From the NCBI RefSeq assembly GCF_003634045.1, contig NZ_RBIM01000006.1, positions 1-64,000 on the forward strand: 64,000 bases of DNA, in the 5' to 3' direction. The DNA is from Maricaulis maris. Its GTDB lineage: Bacteria > Pseudomonadota > Alphaproteobacteria > Caulobacterales > Maricaulaceae. The translations under genes were made by a program, and so were the position numbers. Numbering within the stretch: the stretch's first letter is position 1; each line of letters begins with the position of its first letter. The notes below the pieces were generated by a model. The model was not told the DNA's origin, ran no database searches, and worked only from the letters and a program-made list of their open reading frames with translations. Positions 1-9,312 of this stretch are shown one piece after another.

Positions 1-3000
1 TGATCTTCAATTGGATAGGGATTACCCACATTCGGGCCACTGCCGGTATTCGTTGTCGCCGTGTGGATATGAAAGCTGTCCCGCCAAGTGGTTGGCGTGA
101 CCTCAACAACCGCATCATCTGACCGGGTCACGAGCAGGCTGATCGCGTCTTTGAAACGGAAGTATTCATAGGAATTGGACTCGACCGAAATCTCGTATCC
201 GATGGAGACTTCGAGCAACGACCCTGGCTTCACCGGTATCGCTTCAGTGGTCAGGGTCAACGTGTGAAAATGACTCTCCTGGTTGACCGTGCCAGAGGCC
301 AGCGACACGAAATCAAACTCATCAAGATAAACGGCCGAGCGCGTGCCAAGCTGCCCATTAACGATGGAGCGGGCTGTAACCGTCTCCGCGACGACAGTAT
401 CAACAGCCAGACCGGGCGCACCCAGCACGCCGGTCTCGGTGTCAAACGTGAATCGCTCTTCACCCTCGATTACAAGGAAGTCGAAGGCGAAGTTGACGGT
501 CGCTGTCTCGCCATCGGAATGCGCCTGCATCCCATTGATCTTGCCGCCCACATCCAGCGTGAACCCATAGGTCGCTTCCAACCGGTTGTTCACATCAGCC
601 AGCGCGCCGGCATTCACAGAAACCGCAGACGCATTGTCCCCAATCGCGGCGTAGATCAGGTCCTCAGATTCCGAAAGCGCGGTCTCTGCGTTCAGCTCGA
701 CTTCATCAACGCGGGCAATGGTGGCACGCGCGAGGATATCCTCCTCGGCCGTCGTCTGGCGCGCATCGAGCGCGACAATGGCCGCCGCGTTGACCGCCAC
801 CCCATCCGTCCACGCGGTGTTTTCCGCAATGATCGCAGCCTCGGCATTGCCCAATCGGACAACCGCACCCTCGATCTCCACGAAGGCCGTTTCGGTTTCG
901 GCGGCGCGCACCTCCAGCTCAGCAGCATATCCCGCGAAGCCGGCCAGGACTTGCGCCGTCAAGCTGTCCAGCCCCCGCGACGCCGCGCGCAGGCCTTCGG
1001 TCGCATCAACCTCGACTTCATTGACCCGATCATTGGTCGCGCGGGTGAGGATATCACCCTCGGCATTGGTCATGCGACCTTCGAGCGTGACGATGTCACC
1101 CGCGTTGGCGCCGGTCTCGCTCGCCCGTGTGGTCTCTTCTGTCGCCAGATCGGCCGCGACGGCCGCCACCGCGTCGGCATTGTCGCTCGCCTCGCCTTCA
1201 ACCACGTCCATGCGGGCCGTGAGCAACAGCCGAGCCGCCGCCTCGGCCGCAACCGCGTCCGTCCACGCGGTGTTTTCCGCAATGATCGCAGCTTCGGCAT
1301 TGCCCAACCGGACAACCGCACCCTCGATCTCCACGAAGGCTGCCTCGGTTTCGTCGGCGCGCACCTCGCGCTCGGCAGCATAGCCCGCAAAACCGGCCAG
1401 CACTTGTGCCGTCAAGCTGTCCAGCCGCCGCGCCGCTGCACGCAGACCTTCGGTCGCATCAACCTCGACTTCATTGACCCGATCATTGGTGGCTCGAACG
1501 AGAATATCTTCCTCGGCATTGGTCATGCGGCCTTCGAGCGTGACGATGTCACCCGCATTGGCGCCGGTCTCGGATGCCCGCGTGGTCTCTTCCGTCGCCA
1601 GGTCGGCCGCGACGGCCGCCACCGCGTCGGCATTGTCGCTCGCCTCGCCTTCAACCACGTCCATGCGGGCCGTGAGCAACAGCCGAGCCGCCGCCTCGGC
1701 CGCAACCGCGTCCGTCCACGCGGTGTTTTCCGCAATGATCGCAGCTTCGGCATTGCCCAATCGGACAACCGCGCCCTCGATCTGGACGAAGGCGGTTTCG
1801 GTCTGGTCGGCGCGGAACTCGACCTCCGAGACCAGGCCGGTAAACCCGGCCAACATCTGCGCAAGGGTCGAAGACAGACGGCGCCGCTCGTGGTCGATAT
1901 CCGCCCGCGCCAGATCCAGCCGTGCATTGGCCTCGTCAAGCGAGACGCCCAAGCCCTCATCACCGTCGATGCGGTCGATCACCTCTTGCGCCAGACCGTC
2001 GAGTGCGGCGTCTACGTCGGCGAGGACGGCGGCGGCAGCCTCTCCTCCGACTGCATTTGTGTCCGTCGCAACCAGCGCATCCGGCACTGTAATGCCAGCA
2101 ACTTCCGTCCAGACCTGTGTCACCGCGCCGCGCTGGTCGCGATAGGCAAATCCGAAATCATACTCCCGGCCGGGCACCAGTCCCCGGATATCGCCCTGGC
2201 CGGCGCGCGGCGGTTCGGTGTCGACCACCACATATTCGTCGGCGTCGGCGCCGGCCACCTTGGCGTAAACCAGTAAATCGACCAGGCGTGGATCTTCCGC
2301 CGCCGTCCATTGCAGGCTCACCCCCGGAATGGAGGCCCCGCCCGGTCCGGTGAATGTCGCCGGCGTGACGTTGACGCCGGCGGGGGCAGACACGGCATCA
2401 GACGCCCCAATCTCTGTGACGAGCAACGGGTCAGACCCCCTGCCATCATCGCCCAGCGTGATGATCTCAACGTCATAGGTACGGCCGGGCACGCCGGGCG
2501 GCAGCACGGCCACGCGCTCATCACTGCGCAAGTCCGGCAGCCGCTCAAACCGGGCCGTTGATCCATCCTCTGGCGACTGCCGCCAGCGCACCTGGAAGCC
2601 GGACAGATTGTCGGCGTAGGCCTCCGGCACATCAAAGCGCACGAAGATCCCGTCATCGGTCACATGGGTTTCAGTGTGGGTCGGCGTCGGCGGTCGCGGC
2701 GCACGGGGCAATGTGATGCGGGTGTCGAAGGCCGGCACGGTGCCGCTGTCAGCATCGAAGCGTTCCGGCGCATAGGCCACCGCCTCGATCCGCGCCGCAA
2801 AATCGCGACCGGGCCGGATCCGCTTGATCAGAACCGGGAAGGTTTCCTTGCCGGATTCCCCGAACGCAACCAGCTGGCCGACCTTTGGCGCATCAGCTGG
2901 ATCAACCGGATCCGGCAATTGCAGGGCGGTGATCGGCCCGGCCACCGTCGAGACCGGCAACGCCGCCGTCACCGTAACCTTGTAGTTTCCTGATGACGGT

Positions 3001-5333
3001 CCGGTCTCAACCACTTCACGCCAGCGGATCGCATAGTCTTTGCCGGCTTCCATGACGAGAAGGCCGGACGACGCATCTGCCGCTTGATCGAGAGTGATCG
3101 CCGTAACATCGCCGGACTCGTCTAAGGTCAGCCCGGCAACCCGGGCCGAGCCCAAGCCGACAAGCATGACATCATGGGCGACCGCCGCCAGATCACCTGC
3201 CCGCGAGGCGACCGACTCAATATCGACGTCAAACTCGACAGTCTCGGTCTGGAGCAACGCCGTGTAGAGCCAGAACCGGCCAAGCTTCCAGACGACCTCC
3301 GGATCGGTAACACCAGGCAGCTCGAACTTCTCATAGGCGCTGGCCGCCAGTGTGCCTGTCGGGCCACCACCCGCCTCGCCCAATTCCGAATAACCATCGG
3401 CGAAGACCAGCATCTCGTCTTCACGATAGCCCTGCTCGCGATTTGTGAAAGCGACGCGCAGCGCGTGGACCGTGCCCGGGAAGGCCTTGCGCCAGCGAAA
3501 GCCGCGCGTCGATCGCGGCGTGAACAATTGGCGCTCACCATCGGCTCGCGGACCATCGATCACCACCGACAGTTTGCCATTGATCCAGATGGGGCGTGCA
3601 CGCCCAGCGGCGCACAGGAGCTGCGCCGCCTTAGCCCTGGTCATTGGCGTGTCGATCACATAGTCGACGGTGTAGCCATTATCCCGACACCAACGCCAGA
3701 AGGCAGCCCAGGCCGGCCAGTCGATCCGGCTATCCGCCAGCGGGACGGCAGTATGGCCGCCTCGATAAAGAAAGAGCGTGTTGTCAGCGACATTGCGTGT
3801 GGCTGCTTCACCATTCCAATCATCGACAGACACTTCAGAAAGGTCGGGATCATCGGCATCGGCGATCGCTGCATCGAGGGTGTGCGCGCGCCGCTTGGTA
3901 ACAAGATTAATCGCATCAACCACGCCAGACAATTGATCCGATGCCTTGATGAAGACGCCCATATAAGCGTAATCACCCAACGGCATCGGATCGCGCGACG
4001 ATATTGAGCGCAGCGCCGCCCATTCCAGCCGATCGAATTTCTGCTTGCTGTCGCCCTGGGCAGCGTTCGTGCGGCGCACTTCGACATCATACTGCCCTTT
4101 GGGCACCGCAGCGCGCAGCGCGACCCGAAACGGCCTGCCCGGCTCGGACCGGGTCTCGGTCTGCGCACCGGAGGCCGTGCCCTCCGGGAAATTGGACGTC
4201 CAATTGGACAGGTCGCCCTCGCCAACAAACCAGTCCAGACGATCACTGCCGCCGGCGCTTGCGGCGGCATTGCCCTGCGGGGCGGTCGGGCGGGCGGTGA
4301 CCCAGAGATCGCTGGATCCGGCCGGGCGGTAACGCATCTCGAAACTGGCCGAGAGGGATTTGTTGCGGCCCTGATCATCGACTTGCCCCAGGCCCTGGGG
4401 AAAGGCCAGCACCACAACAATTTCAGTCGTATCGGTCTGGGTAGAGCGGCTGACCCAGGCTCCGCCATCGAGAAGCGACCCCACGGATTCCGTGTAAGGA
4501 TCATCCCGATAGAGCGTGATCGGCGGATCCGTTGGCTTCGAGCGAACTTCGTATTCGACACCGACATATTCAGTGATCGGGGTCTCGCCGATGCGGATGT
4601 CAGCCACATCACAATCGAGCGGCATCGGACCCAGATTCAGCAGATAGCGCAGATAGACATCGTCGCCGACAATCTCCTGGACCGGAATGCCTTGAAGGGG
4701 CGGGTAGACCCTGTGCTCGCCGAACAGGACCGGCATGGGCCGATAGACCAGCCGTTGATTGCGAGCGCCATCTACCGAATAAGTCGGCGACGGCGCCTCG
4801 CCCTGGCCGAAATTAGGCTGCGGTGGCGGCACCAGGGCATTGACGATCAGACTGCCGACAATCTGTACCGTAGCAGCAGCAGCTGCTGCCCAGAATGCCG
4901 AAGCGATCGCGCCACCCGCACCACCGCCGACCCAGGTCGCCGCAGCGATGACAGCGACTTGAAGGATGGTGCGCAGGATCTTGGATCCATCATCGCCGGC
5001 AGGGCGAACGCGCAGGAGGAGGAATTCGCCCGGCTCGATGCGGGTGACATCCCAGCTGCCACGATCGACCTCAATTCCATCCAGCTCGACAACCAGATGC
5101 GCCCGCAAGATCGGGTCTGGCACATGGCGCTCGACGATGTCCGCCAGGGTGAACCCCGCCGGAGCGGTCACCGTTTGCACCGAGTCGGCGGTGAAGGGAT
5201 GCAGGGAAAGGGTGACCGGGCATTCGCCGCGGCGCAAACGCTTCAACGCCGTTCCGGGCTGGCCGGCGGGCGGAGCTGTGGTGACAGGAAGTTGCGACGG
5301 CCCAGGCGGCATGTCGTCACGCGGTGCTGTCAT
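1..5333 (-). CDS. Tail-tip / host-specificity protein (lambda J-like), 3' end outside window
   Basis: The frame opens at an ATG whose complement is at 5331-5333 and stays open to the left edge, giving at least 1,777 codons. No stop was met wherever I translated it. The start overlaps the NlpC/P60 gene by 17 bp. The N-terminal part has a small Gly/Ala-rich hydrophobic segment followed by a J-type region (motifs RLVYRPMPVLFGEH and VGDDVYLRYLLNLGP). Two fibronectin-III-like segments follow (about 2650-2100), then a long alpha-helical repeat region (about 1880-690), then a beta-rich distal part. In lambda-like phages this protein closes the tail tip and recognises the host receptor. Its place after tape measure, DUF1833 and NlpC/P60 fits. 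The C-terminus is missing from the window. Family assignment is by motif and gene order. Confidence 0.85.
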   Translation of the reverse strand, partial: MTAPRDDMPPGPSQLPVTTAPPAGQPGTALKRLRRGECPVTLSLHPFTADSVQTVTAPAGFTLADIVERHVPDPILRAHLVVELDGIEVDRGSWDVTRIEPGEFLLLRVRPAGDDGSKILRTILQVAVIAAATWVGGGAGGAIASAFWAAAAAATVQIVGSLIVNALVPPPQPNFGQGEAPSPTYSVDGARNQRLVYRPMPVLFGEHRVYPPLQGIPVQEIVGDDVYLRYLLNLGPMPLDCDVADIRIGETPITEYVGVEYEVRSKPTDPPITLYRDDPYTESVGSLLDGGAWVSRSTQTDTTEIVVVLAFPQGLGQVDDQGRNKSLSASFEMRYRPAGSSDLWVTARPTAPQGNAAASAGGSDRLDWFVGEGDLSNWTSNFPEGTASGAQTETRSEPGRPFRVALRAAVPKGQYDVEVRRTNAAQGDSKQKFDRLEWAALRSISSRDPMPLGDYAYMGVFIKASDQLSGVVDAINLVTKRRAHTLDAAIADADDPDLSEVSVDDWNGEAATRNVADNTLFLYRGGHTAVPLADSRIDWPAWAAFWRWCRDNGYTVDYVIDTPMTRAKAAQLLCAAGRARPIWINGKLSVVIDGPRADGERQLFTPRSTRGFRWRKAFPGTVHALRVAFTNREQGYREDEMLVFADGYSELGEAGGGPTGTLAASAYEKFELPGVTDPEVVWKLGRFWLYTALLQTETVEFDVDIESVASRAGDLAAVAHDVMLVGLGSARVAGLTLDESGDVTAITLDQAADASSGLLVMEAGKDYAIRWREVVETGPSSGNYKVTVTAALPVSTVAGPITALQLPDPVDPADAPKVGQLVAFGESGKETFPVLIKRIRPGRDFAARIEAVAYAPERFDADSGTVPAFDTRITLPRAPRPPTPTHTETHVTDDGIFVRFDVPEAYADNLSGFQVRWRQSPEDGSTARFERLPDLRSDERVAVLPPGVPGRTYDVEIITLGDDGRGSDPLLVTEIGASDAVSAPAGVNVTPATFTGPGGASIPGVSLQWTAAEDPRLVDLLVYAKVAGADADEYVVVDTEPPRAGQGDIRGLVPGREYDFGFAYRDQRGAVTQVWTEVAGITVPDALVATDTNAVGGEAAAAVLADVDAALDGLAQEVIDRIDGDEGLGVSLDEANARLDLARADIDHERRRLSSTLAQMLAGFTGLVSEVEFRADQTETAFVQIEGAVVRLGNAEAAIIAENTAWTDAVAAEAAARLLLTARMDVVEGEASDNADAVAAVAADLATEETTRASETGANAGDIVTLEGRMTNAEEDILVRATNDRVNEVEVDATEGLRAAARRLDSLTAQVLAGFAGYAAEREVRADETEAAFVEIEGAVVRLGNAEAAIIAENTAWTDAVAAEAAARLLLTARMDVVEGEASDNADAVAAVAADLATEETTRASETGANAGDIVTLEGRMTNAEGDILTRATNDRVNEVEVDATEGLRAASRGLDSLTAQVLAGFAGYAAELEVRAAETETAFVEIEGAVVRLGNAEAAIIAENTAWTDGVAVNAAAIVALDARQTTAEEDILARATIARVDEVELNAETALSESEDLIYAAIGDNASAVSVNAGALADVNNRLEATYGFTLDVGGKINGMQAHSDGETATVNFAFDFLVIEGEERFTFDTETGVLGAPGLAVDTVVAETVTARSIVNGQLGTRSAVYLDEFDFVSLASGTVNQESHFHTLTLTTEAIPVKPGSLLEVSIGYEISVESNSYEYFRFKDAISLLVTRSDDAVVEVTPTTWRDSFHIHTATTNTGSGPNVGNPYPIED
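690..1880. repeat. 453-bp (151-codon) tandem repeat in the tail-tip gene
   Basis: The block beginning CACGCGGTGTTTTCCGC recurs at 811, 1264 and 1717, exactly 453 bp apart, and whole 453-bp stretches are nearly identical. The period is a multiple of three, so the frame is kept and the protein carries near-identical 151-residue helical units (motifs TAFVEIEGAVVRLGNAEAA and NDRVNEVEVDATEGLRAA). A shorter, diverged third unit continues toward 690. Such repeats probably form a coiled-coil shaft and can expand or contract by recombination. Confidence 0.9.
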
Positions 5334-5757
5334 AGAAGCCTTCCAGGCGATTGGCCCAGACGGGATCGTCCAGGCGCTCAAGATGGGTGGCGGGGGTGCC
5401 GGGGCGATAACCGGCCGGGGCGATGGCATGCAGAAAACTGCCCTGCCCCAGATAAAGGCCGACATGGACCGGCTGACCGGCAATGCGGAACAGGATGGCA
5501 GCGCCCGGCCGTCGTTCGACCGGATGCCAATGAACCAGTTGCCGGCCGATCAGATCGGCCTGCAGGGCAAAGCGCTCGCCGCGCGTCGCAGGCGAGCTGA
5601 CCTCATAGAGATCCGCATGACTGTGCGCCGGGCGGCCGTAATGCTTCGACCGGCACCAATCGACCACGCCCCAACAATCCCAGCCGGCCGGATCCCGGCC
5701 ACGCCAGACATAGGGGGTCACCAGGTAAGGCCGGTGCCATCCGCGAGGCGGCGTCAT
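5317..5757 (-). CDS. NlpC/P60 family tail peptidase (lambda K-like)
   Basis: The protein is 146 residues. It has the NlpC/P60 pattern: a catalytic Cys in GWDCWGVVDWC near residue 27, a His in GQPVHVGLYLG and a following His in GSFLHAI. In siphophages this cysteine hydrolase is part of the tail tip and opens peptidoglycan during DNA entry, or processes tail components. I chose the ATG at 5757 rather than a TTG at 5802 because the conserved domain starts straight after it and the upstream gene stops at 5765. The 3' end overlaps the J-like gene by 17 bp. The function is well supported by motif and neighbours. Confidence 0.88.
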   Translation of the reverse strand: MTPPRGWHRPYLVTPYVWRGRDPAGWDCWGVVDWCRSKHYGRPAHSHADLYEVSSPATRGERFALQADLIGRQLVHWHPVERRPGAAILFRIAGQPVHVGLYLGQGSFLHAIAPAGYRPGTPATHLERLDDPVWANRLEGFYDSTA

Positions 5758-5764
5758 GTCCTTG

Positions 5765-6268
5765 TCAGAACAGCGCCGGCGCCGTGCGCGGCGTGAAATC
5801 AAAGGAGGTCACCGGCTCATCTTCATCGATATCGACCGAGAGCTGGCCAGTCACTTCCAGCGCATCCCCTTCGGCGCCAGTAAAGGAGAATTCAGGCAGG
5901 GATTGCTCCACCGTGTCCGGATCCGCTGCGAGAATAACTTCGACCAGGACAGTTGGGCGCGACTGCAAGGCACGCAGTGTCAACGCGATCCGGCGGTCCA
6001 CATTGTCGACTGTGAGGCTGGCCAGCATGCGCTCGCCTTCGCCCTGCCCCGGCGGCGTGAACTCAAACCCATAGGCCTTGAAGACATCGCCGCGACTGGT
6101 GATGTCGGCGTTATTGTTCACAAAGCGCAACGCACCATCGCTAATGCCCAGATCGGGATAGTCCAGGCCCAGCGCCGCCAGGTCCGGATGGGTGATGGTG
6201 AGCAAGACCAGGTAAATTTCATCGCCATCTTGCGCGATGGCCGATTCCAGAAACGCGCGAGAGGGCAT
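5765..6268 (-). CDS. DUF1833 family phage tail protein
   Basis: The protein is 167 residues and begins MPSRAFLESA. It matches the remembered DUF1833 pattern: an early LVLLTITHPDL, then ITSRGDVFKAYGFEF, then an LTVDNVDRRIALTLRAL segment and an acidic C-terminus. Members sit between tape measure and NlpC/P60 genes in many siphophages and are taken as minor tail or tail-tip components; the biochemical role is unknown. The start ATG overlaps the stop of the upstream gene as ATGA, which indicates translational coupling. An upstream in-frame extension to 6391 is rejected because it would overlap that gene extensively. Confidence 0.8.
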   Translation of the reverse strand: MPSRAFLESAIAQDGDEIYLVLLTITHPDLAALGLDYPDLGISDGALRFVNNNADITSRGDVFKAYGFEFTPPGQGEGERMLASLTVDNVDRRIALTLRALQSRPTVLVEVILAADPDTVEQSLPEFSFTGAEGDALEVTGQLSVDIDEDEPVTSFDFTPRTAPALF

Positions 6269-6633
6269 CAGATCACCCGCAACTTGACCGACACGACCAT
6301 ATTGTCGCCCGGCCCGATCGACGTGGTAACGCCCGCCGAACCCTTGATGATCGTCGCCGTGAAATCCTCGCCGGTCAGCGGTTCGGTCCACTCAAAGGCC
6401 AGCGATCCGTCTTCCAGATCATCTTCGAGAAAGGGCAGCCATTTGTCTTTCCAGTCGGCCACCGACCAGCGCCAGGACAGCTCGACAAAATGGGGAACAG
6501 ACGTGAAGCGCCGTCGCCGCTTGGCCGGGCCGGCATCGGTCTGGGTCTCCAACAGGTTTTCGCCCGCGCGTGGCGGCCTGTAGCCTTCCCGGCGCGGAGC
6601 AGAGGACAGGCCCTCGGGCCAGCTGACAGCCAT
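6268..6633 (-). CDS. Putative minor tail protein
   Basis: The protein is 121 residues and begins MAVSWPEGL. It lies between tape measure and DUF1833, and both junctions are ATGA overlaps. It has a basic RRRRFTSVPHFVELSWRW segment and a beta-rich C-terminus (IGPGDNMVVSVKLRVI). The position matches that of minor tail proteins at the tail-tip end of the tape measure. I do not recognise a named family, so the role is inferred from synteny. Confidence 0.6.
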   Translation of the reverse strand: MAVSWPEGLSSAPRREGYRPPRAGENLLETQTDAGPAKRRRRFTSVPHFVELSWRWSVADWKDKWLPFLEDDLEDGSLAFEWTEPLTGEDFTATIIKGSAGVTTSIGPGDNMVVSVKLRVI

Positions 6634-8918
6634 CACCGCCTCCCAGGATGTGGCGACAGCCCATAGCGCCCGAATTGATCATCAAAGGCACCCGCGCCGA
6701 TCAGGTCGCCGACCTGCTCTTCCAGCAGGATGCGCAGCTGCCGACCGCCATCCGACGAACGGCGCTCGCTTACCGAGGCCTTGCCGCCCTCCGTGCGCTT
6801 GTCTTCCAGCAGGATCTGCAGCGGAGGCAAAGCGAGCTGTTGCACGCTGCCCCCCCGGCCGCCGCCCATGGCGGACAGCGCCGGCACCACCGCGACATCC
6901 TCGCCGCGCGACACCTGGGCAAAGGGATTGCCATTGATCGACAACACATTGCGATCGATGCCAGCATTGCCCCGAACCGTGTAGTGGCCGCCCGTGTCAT
7001 TTTTGGGCAAAGGCAGGCCACTGCCACCCGAACTGGTGCCTTGGCTGGCGCCGAACGCGCCATCGAGGAAGGAATCAAACGCCCCGGCCAGCGGCCCGAT
7101 GATGAATCGCTGGGTCGCGATCTCAGCCAAGGTTCGCAGGATGCGGTTGCCCATATCCTCAAAGGCATCACCGACCGACCCGGCCCCGGTGACGATATCG
7201 GTGAGACCGTCGCCAATCCCGTCCAGCATCTCGGATCCGCCGCGATCGATCACATCATTCAGATTGGCGTATTCCTCAGCCATCTTGCGCAGGGTCGGGA
7301 AGCGATCATCCATTTCGACCACGCCGCTGCCATCCTCGCCGTGCAGCGCCTCCTTCACGCGCTCGATCTCGGCAATGATGATGTCGGCATCATCGGGGCT
7401 GGTGCGCCACAGCGCGAATAGACGATCCAGGCGTTCGGCCGCCTGCGTGGCCGGCGCCCGCAATTCCTCGAGCAGCGCCTTCTGGGCTTCCATCGGATCA
7501 GCGGCCGCAGCCATGGCACCGGCCAGCTTGATTTCGTCTTCCGTCAGCTGCTTGATCGGTTCGATCAGGCCCAGCACGCCGCGCTGATGCTCGAGAATCG
7601 CATCGATCTGGGCTTGGGTTATATCCAGCCCGGCTTCACGCGCCTCGTTCAATTCGGTTTCCAGCTCCGCCAGCCGTTCGAGCGGGGTCTGCATGGCCCG
7701 CAACTGGGCCTCGACCAACGCTTCCAGCTCGCGGCGGCGTTCGAGGTCCGGCCCGTCATCACCACCGGACTGGCCATCCCGCTCCCAGTCCGCCAGCATG
7801 GCCTGATAGGCTACGGCCGCATCTTCCGAGGAAACCGCCCTGTCATACATGGCGCGCTCGCGCAGGACTTCATTGAGCCGCGTGGCCTCTCGCAGCGAGG
7901 CTTGCTGTAGCCCCGGTATGATGCTCATCCATTGCGCGATATCCACCATCAGGTCGCGTTGCTCTTCCAACGCGGCCGTCTCGCGATCACGCTCATCGAC
8001 CATCAAGTTCAATGCGGCCGCAATCCGCTCGTCCAGATCGGCCCTGGCTTCTGTCAGGGACACTTCCAGCTCGAGGAAGCCGACCGATTGCAGGCGCTGC
8101 GCAGCCTCTCGGCGAGCCTCCGCCTCGCGGATACGCATGGCCCCTTCCGCCATCCGGGTGATCGTTGCATCAGAGAAGGCGGCGTTGATTTGATCGGCAG
8201 TACTGAGAATGCGCGCCATCTCGTCGCCGGTGCGCTGAAGCAGGGGCCCCGCCTCACGCAAGCCGAGCTTGTCACTGATCGCCAGTCGCCGCGATGGGTC
8301 TTCAATCTCCTGCAGCCGCTCAATCACGGCATCCAGCACGACATTCGCATCCGCGCCGCTGTCGGCCAGATCGACCAAGCCCAGCGCGGCGAGACCGTCA
8401 CGGGCCTCCCCCTGCCCTGTTGCCCGGAATTCCCCCAAACGCTTGGAAAATTCCTCCAGACTGTTCAGCGTGCCGTCGACCGTTCCGCCGGCAATTTCAA
8501 CCGCGGAACTCAGTGACAGAACGCGCGAGGCGGCGAGACCTGATGACCGTTCTACATTGGCCAGACGCTCGGCAAATTCGGCCGTTTCTCCCGCCCGCTC
8601 CATCAAGCGGAACACTTGCGTCGCGGCCAGCGCCACCGCACCAAGCCCCGCCGCTGCCGCCAGCCCCCACGGGCCAATCGATGTCAGGAAACTGCCCAGA
8701 GGCCCGGCGCGCGAGGCCAGATCGTCAATGCCGGATTGGACTTCCTTGCGGGCATTGTCGAAGGCCTTGAAGCCCTGCTTGGTCGACTGCGCCCCCCGCG
8801 ACATGTCGCGCCACATGCGCTCGCCGGCAGGGCCGAGCTCCTCGAGCCGGCGTTTCATCTCTTCCTGCCCACGCAGGTCGAGCTTGATGATGACGGAACC
8901 GGCCTTGCGATCAGCCAT
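6633..8918 (-). CDS. Tail tape measure protein
   Basis: The protein is 761 residues and begins MADRKAGSVIIKL. The N-terminal third has an Ala/Gly-rich hydrophobic stretch (PWGLAAAAGLGAVALAATQ, near residues 85-105). This is followed by long charged helical and coiled-coil regions and a C-terminal GAFDSFLDGAFGASQG segment with Gly/Ser-rich character, all typical of tape measure proteins that set tail length and are ejected into the cell. By the usual scaling of about 0.15 nm per residue the tail would be roughly 110 nm, which is only an inference. The upstream in-frame Met at 8981 is rejected because the preceding gene ends at 8920. Confidence 0.88.
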   Translation of the reverse strand: MADRKAGSVIIKLDLRGQEEMKRRLEELGPAGERMWRDMSRGAQSTKQGFKAFDNARKEVQSGIDDLASRAGPLGSFLTSIGPWGLAAAAGLGAVALAATQVFRLMERAGETAEFAERLANVERSSGLAASRVLSLSSAVEIAGGTVDGTLNSLEEFSKRLGEFRATGQGEARDGLAALGLVDLADSGADANVVLDAVIERLQEIEDPSRRLAISDKLGLREAGPLLQRTGDEMARILSTADQINAAFSDATITRMAEGAMRIREAEARREAAQRLQSVGFLELEVSLTEARADLDERIAAALNLMVDERDRETAALEEQRDLMVDIAQWMSIIPGLQQASLREATRLNEVLRERAMYDRAVSSEDAAVAYQAMLADWERDGQSGGDDGPDLERRRELEALVEAQLRAMQTPLERLAELETELNEAREAGLDITQAQIDAILEHQRGVLGLIEPIKQLTEDEIKLAGAMAAAADPMEAQKALLEELRAPATQAAERLDRLFALWRTSPDDADIIIAEIERVKEALHGEDGSGVVEMDDRFPTLRKMAEEYANLNDVIDRGGSEMLDGIGDGLTDIVTGAGSVGDAFEDMGNRILRTLAEIATQRFIIGPLAGAFDSFLDGAFGASQGTSSGGSGLPLPKNDTGGHYTVRGNAGIDRNVLSINGNPFAQVSRGEDVAVVPALSAMGGGRGGSVQQLALPPLQILLEDKRTEGGKASVSERRSSDGGRQLRILLEEQVGDLIGAGAFDDQFGRYGLSPHPGRR

Positions 8919-8919
8919 G

Positions 8920-9312
8920 TCAGCTCTCCCCTTGCGCCTCACGGGCAGCGGCAATGCCGGCGAAAACGCCGGCCTCTGCAAAGTCCAGTAATTCCAGCGC
9001 CAGCCAGTCCGGCAGGCGCGGTGTCATCTGTGCCAGGCGGCGCAGGGCGGTCTCGGCATCAAGGCCTTCAAAGCCCCACCCGCCGCGTTTCAGGCAGGCG
9101 CCGGACCGCACCAGACCCAGAACCAGCGCCCCCTCGAAAGATCGGGGCGCGTGTTCCTTGAAGGGGCAAAGATGTGCGGGCGCCGCATCGCGCGCGTCCG
9201 TGCGCGGATCGCGCGTGCGAGCGCCCCGGGCACAGGCTGCGCCCATCTCGACACAGTCATGACAGTTTTTCGCGCCGCCCCCGTGCAACCAGGCGAGAGA
9301 GGCGCTTATGCG
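8920..9312 (-). CDS. Tail assembly chaperone T domain, reached by -1 frameshift from the G-like gene
   Basis: This reading frame (130 residues) has no convincing ribosome site of its own. Read from the C of the slippery heptamer at 9312 it is open through to a stop at 8920. It would be joined to the G-like protein by a -1 slip, giving a GT-type fusion of about 290 residues, as in lambda. The segment contains a compact Cys cluster (NCHDCVEMGAAC) suggesting metal binding. GT chaperones keep tape measure soluble and recruit tail-tube subunits. The tape measure gene starts immediately after the stop. A TTG at 9288 could allow separate translation but is less likely. Confidence 0.75.
   Translation of the reverse strand, partial: RISASLAWLHGGGAKNCHDCVEMGAACARGARTRDPRTDARDAAPAHLCPFKEHAPRSFEGALVLGLVRSGACLKRGGWGFEGLDAETALRRLAQMTPRLPDWLALELLDFAEAGVFAGIAAAREAQGES

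Noticed and set aside
264-2276. A 670-codon rightward open frame
   Set aside because: It lies antisense to the tail-tip gene, whose translation gives coherent FN3-like and coiled-coil repeats. The rightward frame is low-complexity and only mirrors the 453-bp repeats.
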